Assembly (NCBI GenBank): GCA_934089255.1
Contig: CAKOJI010000001.1
Span: 1-64,000 of the forward strand
Origin: an uncultured Bacilli bacterium
Lineage (GTDB): Bacteria > Bacillota_I > Bacilli_A > RF39 > UBA660
DNA: 64,000 bases
Direction: 5' to 3'
Position numbers and translations under genes: made by a program. Every line of letters starts with the position of its first letter. The stretch's first letter is position 1. Of this stretch, positions 25,353 through 33,558 are shown in pieces. The notes below the pieces were generated by a model. The model saw only the letters and a program-made list of their open reading frames with translations, searched no databases and was not told where the DNA came from.

Positions 25353-25380
25353 TTTATAAAAAACTTGTATTTTTTTTTAT
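25346..25380 (+). terminator. Terminator after the 25002 gene
   Basis: A 9-bp stem, TACTAGTTT/AAACTTGTA (one mismatch), followed by a run of nine T. Confidence 0.75.
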
Positions 25381-25427
25381 ATGTGATAAAATGATATTAG
25401 AATTTATAAAATAAGGATGTGTTAATT

Positions 25428-26810
25428 TTGAAAAATTTTAAATATTTTTTAGTTGGTATTAGTTTATTTTCTCTGCCAATACTTGTTAATGCAGCAAGCA
25501 TTACTTTAGAGGGAACGCCTGATGGAAATACTGCTATTTATGATGTAAAATATAATCCAGAAAGTAATCCTACTGATACAATTAGTTTAAAAATAAATAA
25601 AACAAATGATGATTTAGTTTATGAATTAAAAAGTGATTACGGTACTTGTGATAAAAACTTAGAATGTACTTTAATTACTACAACTATAGAAAGTGAAGCA
25701 ACACTTGCAAAATTAACTATAAAAAACAGTACTGCAGAAAGTAAAGAAACTACAATAACTGTAGGCGGAACTATTTCAGGTGCAACAAAGACATTTACAT
25801 TAAAAGCTGGACAAACAACAACAAAAGCATTAAAAGATACTACCGATGTATCCAACATAACATTTTCGGTTGGTACTTTAGATAAAACATTTAGTAAAGA
25901 TGTTTCAGATTATACAGTAACTGGTATAAAAGATACAATTAATTCTGTTACTGTTACTCCAAATTGTACTAATAACTGTAGTTGGTCTTTAAATAATCAA
26001 GAAAAAACACAAAGTGGTATAAGAGTTCCATTACAAACTGGTGCTAATGAAACTGAAATAAAAATATATGCTGAAAATGGTAATTTAGTTAAAACTTATA
26101 AATTTAATATTTATAGGGGTGAAATTACCACTAGTTCTGCATACTTAGAATCAATAAAAATAAAAGATGGTGTAATAAGTCCAACTTTTAGTTCAATGGT
26201 AAACGATTATACAGCTAAAATAAAGTTTAAAAAGAATGAAAAATTAAATAAATTAGATATTACAACTGTTACTGAAGATCCAACTGCTAAAGTAGAAATA
26301 AAGGGTAATGAAAATTTAAAAGAAGGAGAAAATACTATTACTATAACAGTAACAAGTAGTGATGGCGAAAATAAACAAGTTTATACAATTATTGCAACAT
26401 TAGAAGAAGAAAAAGAAGATATAAAAAAAGTTACTACTAATAAAGTTGCAAAGAAAAAAAATAATACTTGGTTAATTATATTATTATCTGTATTAGGTTT
26501 AGGTGTAATTATAACTTCATTTATACTAATCTTTAAAAAGAAAAAGAATAAAAATAAAGATAATAACCATAAAGATGATAATAATGGTATAAAAGAAACT
26601 AAAGAAGAAGAAAATATACAAGATGAGTCTCAAGAAGATGATCTATTAGATATGGAAATGTCTGATATAGAAAAAGAAAATACAGATACTCTAAGAATAT
26701 TAGAAAAAACTAAGCAAGAATTAAGAGAAGAGCCAAAACAAGACGTTGATGAAGCTTTAGATGATTTAATGAAAACTAAAAAGTTAGAACTTGGAGATTT
26801 AGACTTTTAA
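25428..26810 (+). CDS. Membrane-anchored surface protein with cadherin-like domains
   Basis: 460 aa. A signal peptide (about 1-25, ending VNA), a beta-rich N-terminal region (30-135, cohesin-like pattern), two cadherin-like beta-sandwich domains (about 140-235 and 240-330; the second with SAYLESIKIKDGVISPTFSS and NDYTAKI), a transmembrane helix (WLIILLSVLGLGVIITSFIL) and an acidic cytoplasmic tail of about 85 residues. I start at TTG 25428, because AAGGATG is well spaced to it, while a GTG at 25419 is too close. Likely adhesion or cell-surface scaffold; the intracellular tail suggests contact with a cytoplasmic partner. Confidence 0.8.
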   Translation: MKNFKYFLVGISLFSLPILVNAASITLEGTPDGNTAIYDVKYNPESNPTDTISLKINKTNDDLVYELKSDYGTCDKNLECTLITTTIESEATLAKLTIKNSTAESKETTITVGGTISGATKTFTLKAGQTTTKALKDTTDVSNITFSVGTLDKTFSKDVSDYTVTGIKDTINSVTVTPNCTNNCSWSLNNQEKTQSGIRVPLQTGANETEIKIYAENGNLVKTYKFNIYRGEITTSSAYLESIKIKDGVISPTFSSMVNDYTAKIKFKKNEKLNKLDITTVTEDPTAKVEIKGNENLKEGENTITITVTSSDGENKQVYTIIATLEEEKEDIKKVTTNKVAKKKNNTWLIILLSVLGLGVIITSFILIFKKKKNKNKDNNHKDDNNGIKETKEEENIQDESQEDDLLDMEMSDIEKENTDTLRILEKTKQELREEPKQDVDEALDDLMKTKKLELGDLDF

Positions 26811-26812
26811 GA

Positions 26813-26847
26813 TAATCACCTGAATATAATTATTTAGGTGATTTTTT
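26813..26847 (+). terminator. Hairpin that includes the ugpQ ribosome site
   Basis: Stem AATCACCT/AGGTGATT with T run, right after the surface-protein stop. The right arm AGGTGA is also the ribosome site of ugpQ (ATG at 26848), so reading through would mask that site. Confidence 0.75.
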
Positions 26848-27480
26848 ATGCATTTAATTGCTCACAGAGGACTAACTAGTAAAGATATAAAAGAAAATAC
26901 GTTAGAAGCATTTAAAAATGCTATTAATAATGGATACTTAGGTATAGAATTAGATATAAGAAAAACTAAAGATAATAAAATAGTTGTAATTCATGATAAA
27001 TATATTAATAGAACTAGTAATGGTAGTGGTAATATAAATAAATTATTATATAAAGAATTATTAAAATACAATTTTGGTTCTAAGAAAAAACATTCTAAAA
27101 TACCTCTTTTAAAAGATATAGTAAAAAATATTAATAATACTAATATATTTATTGAATTAAAAGAAAAAATAAATAGAGATGAATTAGATAGTATATTAAA
27201 AAAAAATAATACTAATAAATATTATATAATGAGTTTTAATAAAGAATATATAGATAATTTATTAGGTATAGAATATAATTTAGGTTTAATAAATTATGTT
27301 TTTAATAGTATTATAGATTATAATAAATATAATTTTATATTAGTATTAGAAGATTTATTTAATAAAGATATATATAATTATTTTAAAGAAAAAAATATAG
27401 AAATTATACTATATAATTTAAGAGGGAATATTAATATTAAAAATAAAGATATTATTAATGAAATAAAGTATATTATTTAA
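26848..27480 (+). CDS. Glycerophosphodiester phosphodiesterase
   Basis: Hydrolyses glycerophosphodiesters to glycerol-3-phosphate plus an alcohol. The GDPD motifs are clear: LIAHRGL (catalytic His), ENTLEAF, IELDIRKTKDNKIVVIHD (metal Glu/Asp and second His) and a later FIELKEK. 210 aa, short but complete, cytosolic (no signal peptide). Its ribosome site is inside the hairpin of the upstream gene's terminator, so translation may depend on where transcription begins. Confidence in the family is high; the substrate is not known. Confidence 0.92.
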   Translation: MHLIAHRGLTSKDIKENTLEAFKNAINNGYLGIELDIRKTKDNKIVVIHDKYINRTSNGSGNINKLLYKELLKYNFGSKKKHSKIPLLKDIVKNINNTNIFIELKEKINRDELDSILKKNNTNKYYIMSFNKEYIDNLLGIEYNLGLINYVFNSIIDYNKYNFILVLEDLFNKDIYNYFKEKNIEIILYNLRGNINIKNKDIINEIKYII

Positions 27481-27566
27481 ATAAAAGTGCAAAAAAACTA
27501 GATAATTATTGCACATAAATAAATTTCTTGCTATAATAATTTAGGAAATGAAGGGAGGGAAAGTAA

Positions 27567-27755
27567 ATGACTAAAGTAGAAGTAAGAAATGGTAATGTAG
27601 ATAGTGCTTTAAAAAGATTTAAAATTAAAGTTGCAAAAAGCGGAGTCCCTTCTGAATTGAAAAAACACAAAGAATATAAAAAACCAGGCGTTAAGAGACG
27701 TGAAGCTAAAAAAGAAATGATTAAAAATTCACGTAAGAGAAATAAAAATAGATAA
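27567..27755 (+). CDS. rpsU: 30S ribosomal protein S21
   Basis: 62-aa basic protein: KVEVRNGNVDSALKRFKIKV and KPGVKRREAKK are the S21 hallmarks. A GGGAGGG ribosome site is present. It is followed by yqeY, the typical rpsU-yqeY pair of Firmicutes, with a terminator in between that may let only part of transcription continue. Confidence 0.97.
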   Translation: MTKVEVRNGNVDSALKRFKIKVAKSGVPSELKKHKEYKKPGVKRREAKKEMIKNSRKRNKNR

Positions 27756-27756
27756 T

Positions 27757-27784
27757 TAAAGTGCTTTCGTTAGCACTTTTTATA
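27757..27784 (+). terminator. rpsU attenuator or terminator
   Basis: Stem AAAGTGCT/AGCACTTT with a T run, between rpsU and yqeY. Confidence 0.8.
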
Positions 27785-27802
27785 TAAAGAAAGAGGGATA
27801 AT

Positions 27803-28246
27803 ATGTTTGATAAAATTAAAAAAGATTTAATGACTGCTATGAAAGAACAAGATAAATTTAAATTATCAGTATTACGTATGCTAAAAAGTGCATTACAAGC
27901 TGAAGAGATAAGTAAGAAAAGTGAATTAACTGACGATGAAGTTTTAAATATAATAAAAAAACAAGTTAAAGTTAGAAATGCTTCTTTAGAAGAATATAAA
28001 GAATATGGTAGATACGACTTAGCTAATGATTTAGCTCAAGAAATAGAGATACTAAAATCATATTTGCCAGAAGAATTATCTAATGAAGAATTAATTAGAA
28101 TTATTGATGAACAATTTAATATAATTAATCCTACAAGCATAAAAGATATGGGTAAAGTTATTAAAGCCATATCAAATGTTGTTGGTACTCGTGCTGATAT
28201 GGGTGTAGTTAGTAAAATAGTAAAAGAAAAAATTAATAATTTATAA
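27803..28246 (+). CDS. yqeY: YqeY/GatB-like domain protein
   Basis: 147 aa, full-length YqeY family: an N-terminal helical domain (LMTAMKEQDKFKLSVLRMLKSAL) and the GatB-like C-terminal domain (KDMGKVIKAISNVVGTRADMGVVSKIVKE). The family resembles the tail of the Asp/Glu-tRNA amidotransferase B subunit and is thought to act near tRNA metabolism; the exact role is unsettled. AGAGGG site; position after rpsU is conserved. Confidence 0.94.
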   Translation: MFDKIKKDLMTAMKEQDKFKLSVLRMLKSALQAEEISKKSELTDDEVLNIIKKQVKVRNASLEEYKEYGRYDLANDLAQEIEILKSYLPEELSNEELIRIIDEQFNIINPTSIKDMGKVIKAISNVVGTRADMGVVSKIVKEKINNL

Positions 28247-28264
28247 AATTATTATAGGGTTAGT

Positions 28265-28549
28265 ATGAAAGAAAAATTCAAAAAAATATTAAACGATTTT
28301 GAAATCTATAAAACATATAATGATAATAATAATAATATGAATGAATATTATAGTTGGTATGATTTAAAAATATATTTAGTTGATGACTTTGTTGTTATTA
28401 AATCAACTAATGGTTTAAATTTAATATTAGATAAAACAAGTTATTTAAAATGTTTTATAGAAGAATATAGGTATTTTCAGTTGGAAAAAGAAAATATTAT
28501 TGAAAAAGATATTGAAAAAATTTATAACTTAAAAAGTGAACAAAAATAA
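28265..28549 (+). CDS. Unknown 94-aa protein
   Basis: No family recognised. It follows yqeY by 18 bp, so likely the same operon. It is acidic/basic mixed, with aromatic residues (YYSWYDLKIYL) and a helical C-terminus. A hairpin terminator (AAAAGTGAACA/TGTTCACTTTT, about 28533-28561) ends the gene and faces the small opposite gene. Confidence 0.68.
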   Translation: MKEKFKKILNDFEIYKTYNDNNNNMNEYYSWYDLKIYLVDDFVVIKSTNGLNLILDKTSYLKCFIEEYRYFQLEKENIIEKDIEKIYNLKSEQK

Positions 28550-28562
28550 ATGTTCACTTTTA

Positions 28563-28676
28563 TTAATTTATAAAATAAATTAATAGACTTGCTATCATAC
28601 TACCCACCATAGCAATTAACATAACCCATACTAGTATTTTAGCAGCAATATTTTTATTCTTTTTATTTTTAGCCAT
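28563..28676 (-). CDS. DUF4044-like small membrane protein (37 aa)
   Basis: A short gene easily missed. The peptide MAKNKKNKNIAAKILVW... has a Lys-rich N-terminus and one transmembrane helix (residues 13-35) with the pattern of DUF4044 family proteins of Bacilli (MAKKKK...WLMLxxMVGSVIA). A GAGGTGAAA ribosome site is present on the - strand. It is convergent with the 28265 gene and divergent from spoIIM. Function unknown. Confidence 0.75.
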   Translation of the reverse strand: MAKNKKNKNIAAKILVWVMLIAMVGSMIASLLIYFIN

Positions 28677-28755
28677 TATTTCACCTCAACATATTAATTA
28701 TACTAAATAATGAATAATAAATAAAGTATTTTAATAATATTAAATAGGTGAAATT

Positions 28756-29349
28756 ATGAAATATATTAAGGGTAGTTATATGAATCATAGTAAAGTATAT
28801 AATATAATTTTTATAGGTATATCTCTAAGTATTACTCTAGGTTTAGTATTAGCATTATCTATAGATAAAAATTTATCTAATAATATTTATAGTTATTTTA
28901 TAGATCATATTAATAATTATAATTTAAATAAATTAAGTAATATATTATATCCAATAATAATATATTTTATTTTATTTATCATATCATTAACTATAATTGG
29001 CTCTTTTATGCCATTTTTAACGCTTTTTATAGAAAATATAAGTATAGGGTTAATATTAGGAATAAGTCTTAGAAATAATGGTTTAAATGGCTTATTATTT
29101 AGTATAATATATTTTACTATAACTAAATTATTATATATACTTTTATTAATATATTTAACTATTAATATATATAAGTTTATAAAGAAAATAATTAATTTAA
29201 TTAAAACAAAAGAAACAGATAATATATATAATTTATATTCAAAAATAATATATAAAACTTTATTTTGTATAGGACTAATAACTATATATAATATTATTAA
29301 TATATTTATAGCACCTAAACTAATTAGATTCTTTATTTTTCTTATTTAA
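28756..29349 (+). CDS. spoIIM: Stage II sporulation protein M homologue
   Basis: 197-aa membrane protein with about five helices. Compared from memory with Bacillus SpoIIM it matches in order: an N-terminal HSxxY, first helix ending in a GxxxAL motif, the IIGSFMPFLTLFIENISIGLILGI block (SpoIIM: IGLPIIFIMIFLKGIVIGF), the 'GLNGLLFSIIY' turn and the C-terminal FIAPKLIRFF (YLSPVLMKWI). SpoIIM works with SpoIID and SpoIIP in cell-wall remodelling during engulfment. AGGTGAA is the ribosome site. With sigK at 14414 this is the second sporulation-type gene here. Confidence 0.78.
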   Translation: MKYIKGSYMNHSKVYNIIFIGISLSITLGLVLALSIDKNLSNNIYSYFIDHINNYNLNKLSNILYPIIIYFILFIISLTIIGSFMPFLTLFIENISIGLILGISLRNNGLNGLLFSIIYFTITKLLYILLLIYLTINIYKFIKKIINLIKTKETDNIYNLYSKIIYKTLFCIGLITIYNIINIFIAPKLIRFFIFLI

Positions 29350-29376
29350 TTTGATACAATATTTTTGGTGATTTAA

Positions 29377-30483
29377 ATGTCAAAAGTAGTAATTGGAATG
29401 AGTGGAGGAGTAGATTCTTCTGTTGCAGCTTATTTATTAAAACAACAAGGTTATGAAGTAATTGGTTTATTTATGCGTAATTGGGATAGTATGATTAATA
29501 ATGATATTAATGGTAATCCTAATATAAATAATAACATATGTCCTCAAGAACAAGATTATAATGATGCGTTAGATGTATGTAATAAACTAGGAATAGAATT
29601 ACATAGAATAGATTTTATAAAAGAATATTGGGATAACGTATTCACTTATTTTTTAAATGAACTTAAGCTAGGTAGAACTCCTAATCCTGATTTAATGTGT
29701 AATAAATATATTAAATTTGATTTATTTATTAAAGAAGCTAAAAGATTAGGAGCAGATTATATTGCAACTGGACATTATGCTAAAATAGAAGGAAATAAGT
29801 TGTTAAGAGCAAAAGATTTAAATAAAGATCAAACTTATTTTTTAGCACAAGTTAGTAGTGAACACTTTAAAAACGTTATTTTTCCTTTAGGTGAAATAAC
29901 AAAACCTGAAGTAAGAGAAATTGCATTACGTGAAAACTTAAGTATTGCTAAAAAGAAAGATTCTACTGGAATATGTTTCATAGGTGAAAGAAATTATCAA
30001 AAATTTATACAAAATTATTTAAAACCAAATCCTGGTAATATTCTTGATGTTGATACCGGTAATGTTATAGGCCGTCATACTGGACTTATGAATTATACAA
30101 TTGGTCAAAGAAGAAATGTTGGTATTAGTGGAAATCCAGAAAAACATTTTGTTGTTGGTAAAAATGTAAAAGAAAATATTTTGTATGTTGCTTTTGGTGA
30201 TAATCCTAAAACACTATATAGCAACTCTTGCATAATCGATAACATTAACTTTATATCTTCAACTCATCCTACTTTCTGTACTGCAAAATTTAGATATAGG
30301 GGTCCAGATTATGAAGTACAATTAGAATATCTTGATAACAACGAAATATTAGTAAAATATCCTGAAAAAGTTGCTGCAGTAACACCTGGACAAGCTTGCG
30401 TACTTTATTTAGGTAGAGAATGTTTAGGTAGTGGTATTATAAAAGAAGTTAGACTTGATGATAAAAAATTATGGTATTTATAA
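29377..30483 (+). CDS. mnmA: tRNA-specific 2-thiouridylase MnmA
   Basis: Adds sulphur to U34 of Lys, Glu and Gln tRNAs. The 368-aa protein has the ATP-PPase loop GMSGGVDSSVAAYLL at the N-terminus, the first catalytic cysteine in NPDLMCNKYIKF and the second in STGICFIGER, and the central (YTIGQRRNVGI) and C-terminal beta-barrel domains. Complete length. It starts 27 bp after spoIIM, so may be cotranscribed. The downstream region carries a complex hairpin. Confidence 0.97.
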   Translation: MSKVVIGMSGGVDSSVAAYLLKQQGYEVIGLFMRNWDSMINNDINGNPNINNNICPQEQDYNDALDVCNKLGIELHRIDFIKEYWDNVFTYFLNELKLGRTPNPDLMCNKYIKFDLFIKEAKRLGADYIATGHYAKIEGNKLLRAKDLNKDQTYFLAQVSSEHFKNVIFPLGEITKPEVREIALRENLSIAKKKDSTGICFIGERNYQKFIQNYLKPNPGNILDVDTGNVIGRHTGLMNYTIGQRRNVGISGNPEKHFVVGKNVKENILYVAFGDNPKTLYSNSCIIDNINFISSTHPTFCTAKFRYRGPDYEVQLEYLDNNEILVKYPEKVAAVTPGQACVLYLGRECLGSGIIKEVRLDDKKLWYL

Positions 30484-30655
30484 ACAAAATATAATATAAT
30501 TTCTATAGAAAGAGAAGATTTTTTATGGAAGATATCGAACACTAAAGTTCAGGAGATATTAATTTATCTTCTTTTTCTTTACTTTTACTTGACAAATTTA
30601 TGTCTAATAAGTTACAATTATTATGTAAATATAGTTAAAGAGAGTAGGTTAATAT
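30484..30655 (+). promoter_or_regulatory. mnmA 3' hairpin and promoter of the next gene
   Basis: A long hairpin with 7-bp outer stem AGAAGAT/ATCTTCT and an inner stem (ATATC/GATAT plus GAAC/GTTC) ends in TTTTTCTTT, a terminator-like layout (about 30511-30580). It encloses a six-codon reading frame (30524-30544). Next comes a strong promoter, TTGACA (30589-30594), 18 bp, TACAAT (30613-30618), for the 30656 gene. Confidence 0.55.
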
Positions 30656-31423
30656 ATGGAAACTTTAAAAGAAATATTAAATAATTTAGGAATATCTAAA
30701 GTAAAATTAGCAAAGTATTTAGGTGTATCTAGACAAATGGTTTATAACTATTTAGAATTAGATAGTATTGATAAATGGCCAAAAGAGAAAAAAATACTAT
30801 TATTTAAATTATTAAATGTAGAAGATGGAGAAGAATCTACTTTAAAGAAAATTAAAATAAATGCAGATTATATGGAAATGGTAGAAAATAGATTAAAATC
30901 TAATAATAAAAATAATTCTTATGAATTAATAGATATTAAAGGATTAGATAAAAGATCTCAAGTATTATTATCTGATTTTACATTTTTATTAAAAGAAAAA
31001 TTAACTGAAGGTTATGGTGAAGAAAATTATTATATAATAGAGTACTTGTATCATTTACTTCAATCAGTTGATAATATACCTGAATTTAAATATCTTTTAG
31101 GATACGTTAGTAAAGCAACTGGATTTACAAAACCTAATGAATTTAAATTTAATGAAGATAAACAATTTATGTTTGAAGGTATAATACACTCTGCTTTTAC
31201 CTTATATAATAGTGGGGGAGCATCAAAGAGTAAAGTTATAGTTTCAAGAGATAGATTTGTTCAAGAAATTGAAGCTAGAAATGAAGAAAAATTATCTAGA
31301 ACTCAACAATTAAATACAGTAAGAATTCAAGCTTTAAGAGAACTTGGATATGATGAAATTAATGCATCAAATGCTGCTGAAGTATTTGAAAAAATTGCTG
31401 AAATACAAACACGTGGTGTTTAA
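30656..31423 (+). CDS. HTH-containing protein of unknown function (255 aa)
   Basis: Residues 1-45 read as a helix-turn-helix (LKEILNNLGISKVKLAKYLGVSRQMVYNYLEL). The middle and C-terminal parts are soluble and helical; no known enzyme motif is seen. A near-consensus promoter and an AGAGTAGG ribosome site suggest good expression. It stands alone between terminators. A transcription or replication regulator is plausible, but no family name is supported. Confidence 0.7.
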   Translation: METLKEILNNLGISKVKLAKYLGVSRQMVYNYLELDSIDKWPKEKKILLFKLLNVEDGEESTLKKIKINADYMEMVENRLKSNNKNNSYELIDIKGLDKRSQVLLSDFTFLLKEKLTEGYGEENYYIIEYLYHLLQSVDNIPEFKYLLGYVSKATGFTKPNEFKFNEDKQFMFEGIIHSAFTLYNSGGASKSKVIVSRDRFVQEIEARNEEKLSRTQQLNTVRIQALRELGYDEINASNAAEVFEKIAEIQTRGV

Positions 31424-31826
31424 TAAAGTAAGTCCCCTATCTTTATTTTAAAGAAGAATAGGGGTTCTATTTTTATAAATATATATATATAATATTTAGT
31501 ATTATTATACTTAGTATTATATTTATATTAATTAAAAAGATTACGTAGAAAAATAACACCCTATATTACATATAAAAAAGTAATTATTAAATAAAAATAT
31601 TATTAGTATAAAATTAATATATAATAATAAATATGAAGATTTAAGTAATATAATATAACGTTAAACGTATAAATTCTTTATCTATTATGTTAAATTAAGA
31701 ACTTCATATAATATATATTATGTTAACTTCTATATTTTAAATAAAAAGATGATTAGTTGATAATTAAAACTACACCATCTTTTTTTATTTATAATTAATA
31801 AGTTTTATAACCTGTACAATATTAAA
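31424..31826. other. Gene-free AT-rich region
   Basis: About 400 bp without a gene. At its left end is a clear terminator (CCCCTAT ... ATAGGGG, about 31434-31470, followed by T-rich DNA) for the 30656 gene. At its right end a second hairpin (AAAGATG/CATCTTT, about 31747-31790) with a T run. In between lies AT-rich DNA with scattered TATATA and short inverted repeats, no start-site-supported frame. I see nothing functional beyond the terminators. Confidence 0.6.
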
Positions 31827-32582
31827 TTACATAACTGCTACACTTAATAGGAAAAATATAATACCTATAATAAATCCTATATAAATATATTTATTATTTT
31901 TATTAGAATATTTTATTGATTCTTTTAAAATATCATTTATTGATAAACTTATCATTATACCAGCTACTAAAATAAATATTAAATTTAATATAGTATCATT
32001 TACAAATTTGTATAAAAATAAATATGCAAGAATCGCACCTAACGGTTCAGATAAACCACTAATTAAAGTAGTTTTAATTGCCTTCCCTACTTTTAAAGTA
32101 GAGTAGTAGATTGGAACACCAATGCATATTCCTTCAGGTATATTGTGTAATGTTATTGCAACAGCAACTTTTAATCCAACTTTTAAATCATTAGTACTAG
32201 TTAGAAACGTTATAATTCCTTCTGGTATATTATGTAACATAAGTACTATAGCACTTATTATACCTAATTTATAAAGACTACTCCCCTTCTCTTCTAATCT
32301 ATTTATTATTTTATTTGAAATCTTAATTAAACTTATACCTAATAAAAATATTAAAATAGATATTAAAAAACCTAATAATTTATATTTTAATAATAAGTAA
32401 AAAAAAGAATGTGGTATTAAATCAAAAATACTAATTAGCATCATTACAATAGCACTAAAACTTAAACTTATACTTAAGAATCTATTAACGTTTTTTACCT
32501 TAATAAATATAAATAAACATCCTAAGATAGTTGATAACCCTGCTAATGTACTTATTAAAAAAGCATAATAAAAATTATTCAT
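31827..32582 (-). CDS. ZIP-family metal transporter (ZupT-like)
   Basis: 251-aa membrane protein with about eight helices that imports zinc or other divalent metals. The ZIP signature HNIPEG appears twice, in MLHNIPEGI (helix IV) and TLHNIPEGICIGVP (helix V), which form the metal site. The loop between helices III and IV is short, as in bacterial ZIPs. Convergent with the upstream 30656 gene. The next - strand gene ends 33 bp upstream of its start, so they may be one operon. Confidence 0.92.
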   Translation of the reverse strand: MNNFYYAFLISTLAGLSTILGCLFIFIKVKNVNRFLSISLSFSAIVMMLISIFDLIPHSFFYLLLKYKLLGFLISILIFLLGISLIKISNKIINRLEEKGSSLYKLGIISAIVLMLHNIPEGIITFLTSTNDLKVGLKVAVAITLHNIPEGICIGVPIYYSTLKVGKAIKTTLISGLSEPLGAILAYLFLYKFVNDTILNLIFILVAGIMISLSINDILKESIKYSNKNNKYIYIGFIIGIIFFLLSVAVM

Positions 32583-32614
32583 AATTAATCACAATAAATT
32601 ATATGTTTTTATAG

Positions 32615-33268
32615 TTATTTTATTATCTTTTTTAACTTTTTAATATCTTCTACTTTATTTATATCTGTTTTATAAAATTCTTCTAAATTATAAATTTTAT
32701 TTTCTATTTCATTAATAATATCATCAATAGTTAAAATATTTTTTATTTCATAGTTAAGTGATAAATAATTTAAAATAATATATGCTATACTTAATATATT
32801 ATATATTCTTAATGTTTCTTTATCTTTATATAAATATCCGTACTCACTAGTATCAATAACACTAATAACATTTTTATTACTATCATACATAATATTTTCA
32901 TCGTGTAAATCTAATATTCTTATATTATTTTCTGATAATATAAATATATCTCTTTCTAATTTTTTTAAAGCATCTAATAAATTATCTATTAATATATTAT
33001 CACTTAAATTTGCGAAAGAAATTCCAGTTTTTAATAACATAGTATGCCCTTTTAATCTATTTTTAATATATATATTTTCTATTGGAAATGCGAAATAATC
33101 AGTTTTTATTCTAGATAGAATATTAAATCTATCTTCGTCAAAAGCAGATAAATTAAGATAAAATATTTTTAAGGCAGTAAGTATGTCATATTTATATATT
33201 TGTGCAGTTGCACCACAACCAATTAAATCATAATTTTTTTCTATTTTACTTATGCTTTTAAAGTTCAT
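32615..33268 (-). CDS. Minimal kinase-fold protein
   Basis: 217 aa with the core of the protein kinase/aminoglycoside phosphotransferase fold: a Gly-rich loop (IGCGATAQIY, residues 16-25), a Lys in LTALKIFY (K34), a catalytic-loop pattern D120-L-H122-D-E-N125 (APH-type: D-L-H-x-x-N) and a metal Asp in VIDTSEY (D139). The C-lobe is short. Substrate unknown; could phosphorylate a small molecule, or a protein. It precedes the zupT-like gene on the - strand. Similar small kinase-like proteins exist in Firmicutes, but I cannot name a family. Confidence 0.7.
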   Translation of the reverse strand: MNFKSISKIEKNYDLIGCGATAQIYKYDILTALKIFYLNLSAFDEDRFNILSRIKTDYFAFPIENIYIKNRLKGHTMLLKTGISFANLSDNILIDNLLDALKKLERDIFILSENNIRILDLHDENIMYDSNKNVISVIDTSEYGYLYKDKETLRIYNILSIAYIILNYLSLNYEIKNILTIDDIINEIENKIYNLEEFYKTDINKVEDIKKLKKIIK

Positions 33269-33352
33269 AAAACACCACCATAATATTAGCCAAATATTAC
33301 CATTATATATATTAGTTATAGTTACATAATAATAGTGGGAGGTAAATAATTT

Positions 33353-33466
33353 ATGGCTAAAAATTCTGCTAGAAATAAAGCTAGAGAAACTGAAAAAAAT
33401 TCAAGTTGTAAAAACAGTGAAAGAGCAAAAAATAATGCTAGATGTTCTAAAAATAGTGCTCGTTAA
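33353..33466 (+). CDS. 37-aa repetitive basic peptide
   Basis: A strong GGGAGG ribosome site, an ATG, 37 codons, then a hairpin terminator (33487-33520): a clean small gene. The peptide is made of near-repeats of K-N-S/N-A-R (MAKNSARNKARETE, KNSSCKNSERA, KNNARCSKNSAR), with two cysteines, high Lys/Arg and no hydrophobic core. It would be disordered and could bind nucleic acid. Its composition recalls small spore or DNA-associated peptides, but no family is recognised. Confidence 0.65.
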   Translation: MAKNSARNKARETEKNSSCKNSERAKNNARCSKNSAR

Positions 33467-33486
33467 TTAACTCTAGTTAAATTCCT

Positions 33487-33520
33487 AAAGAACTATTGAT
33501 TTAATAATAGTTCTTTTATT
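33487..33520 (+). terminator. Terminator of the 37-aa peptide gene
   Basis: Stem AAAGAACTATT/AATAGTTCTTT (perfect, 11 bp) with T-rich tail. Confidence 0.8.
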
Positions 33521-33558
33521 TTTTATAATATCATAAACATTCAAATTTGCAAGAAAAA

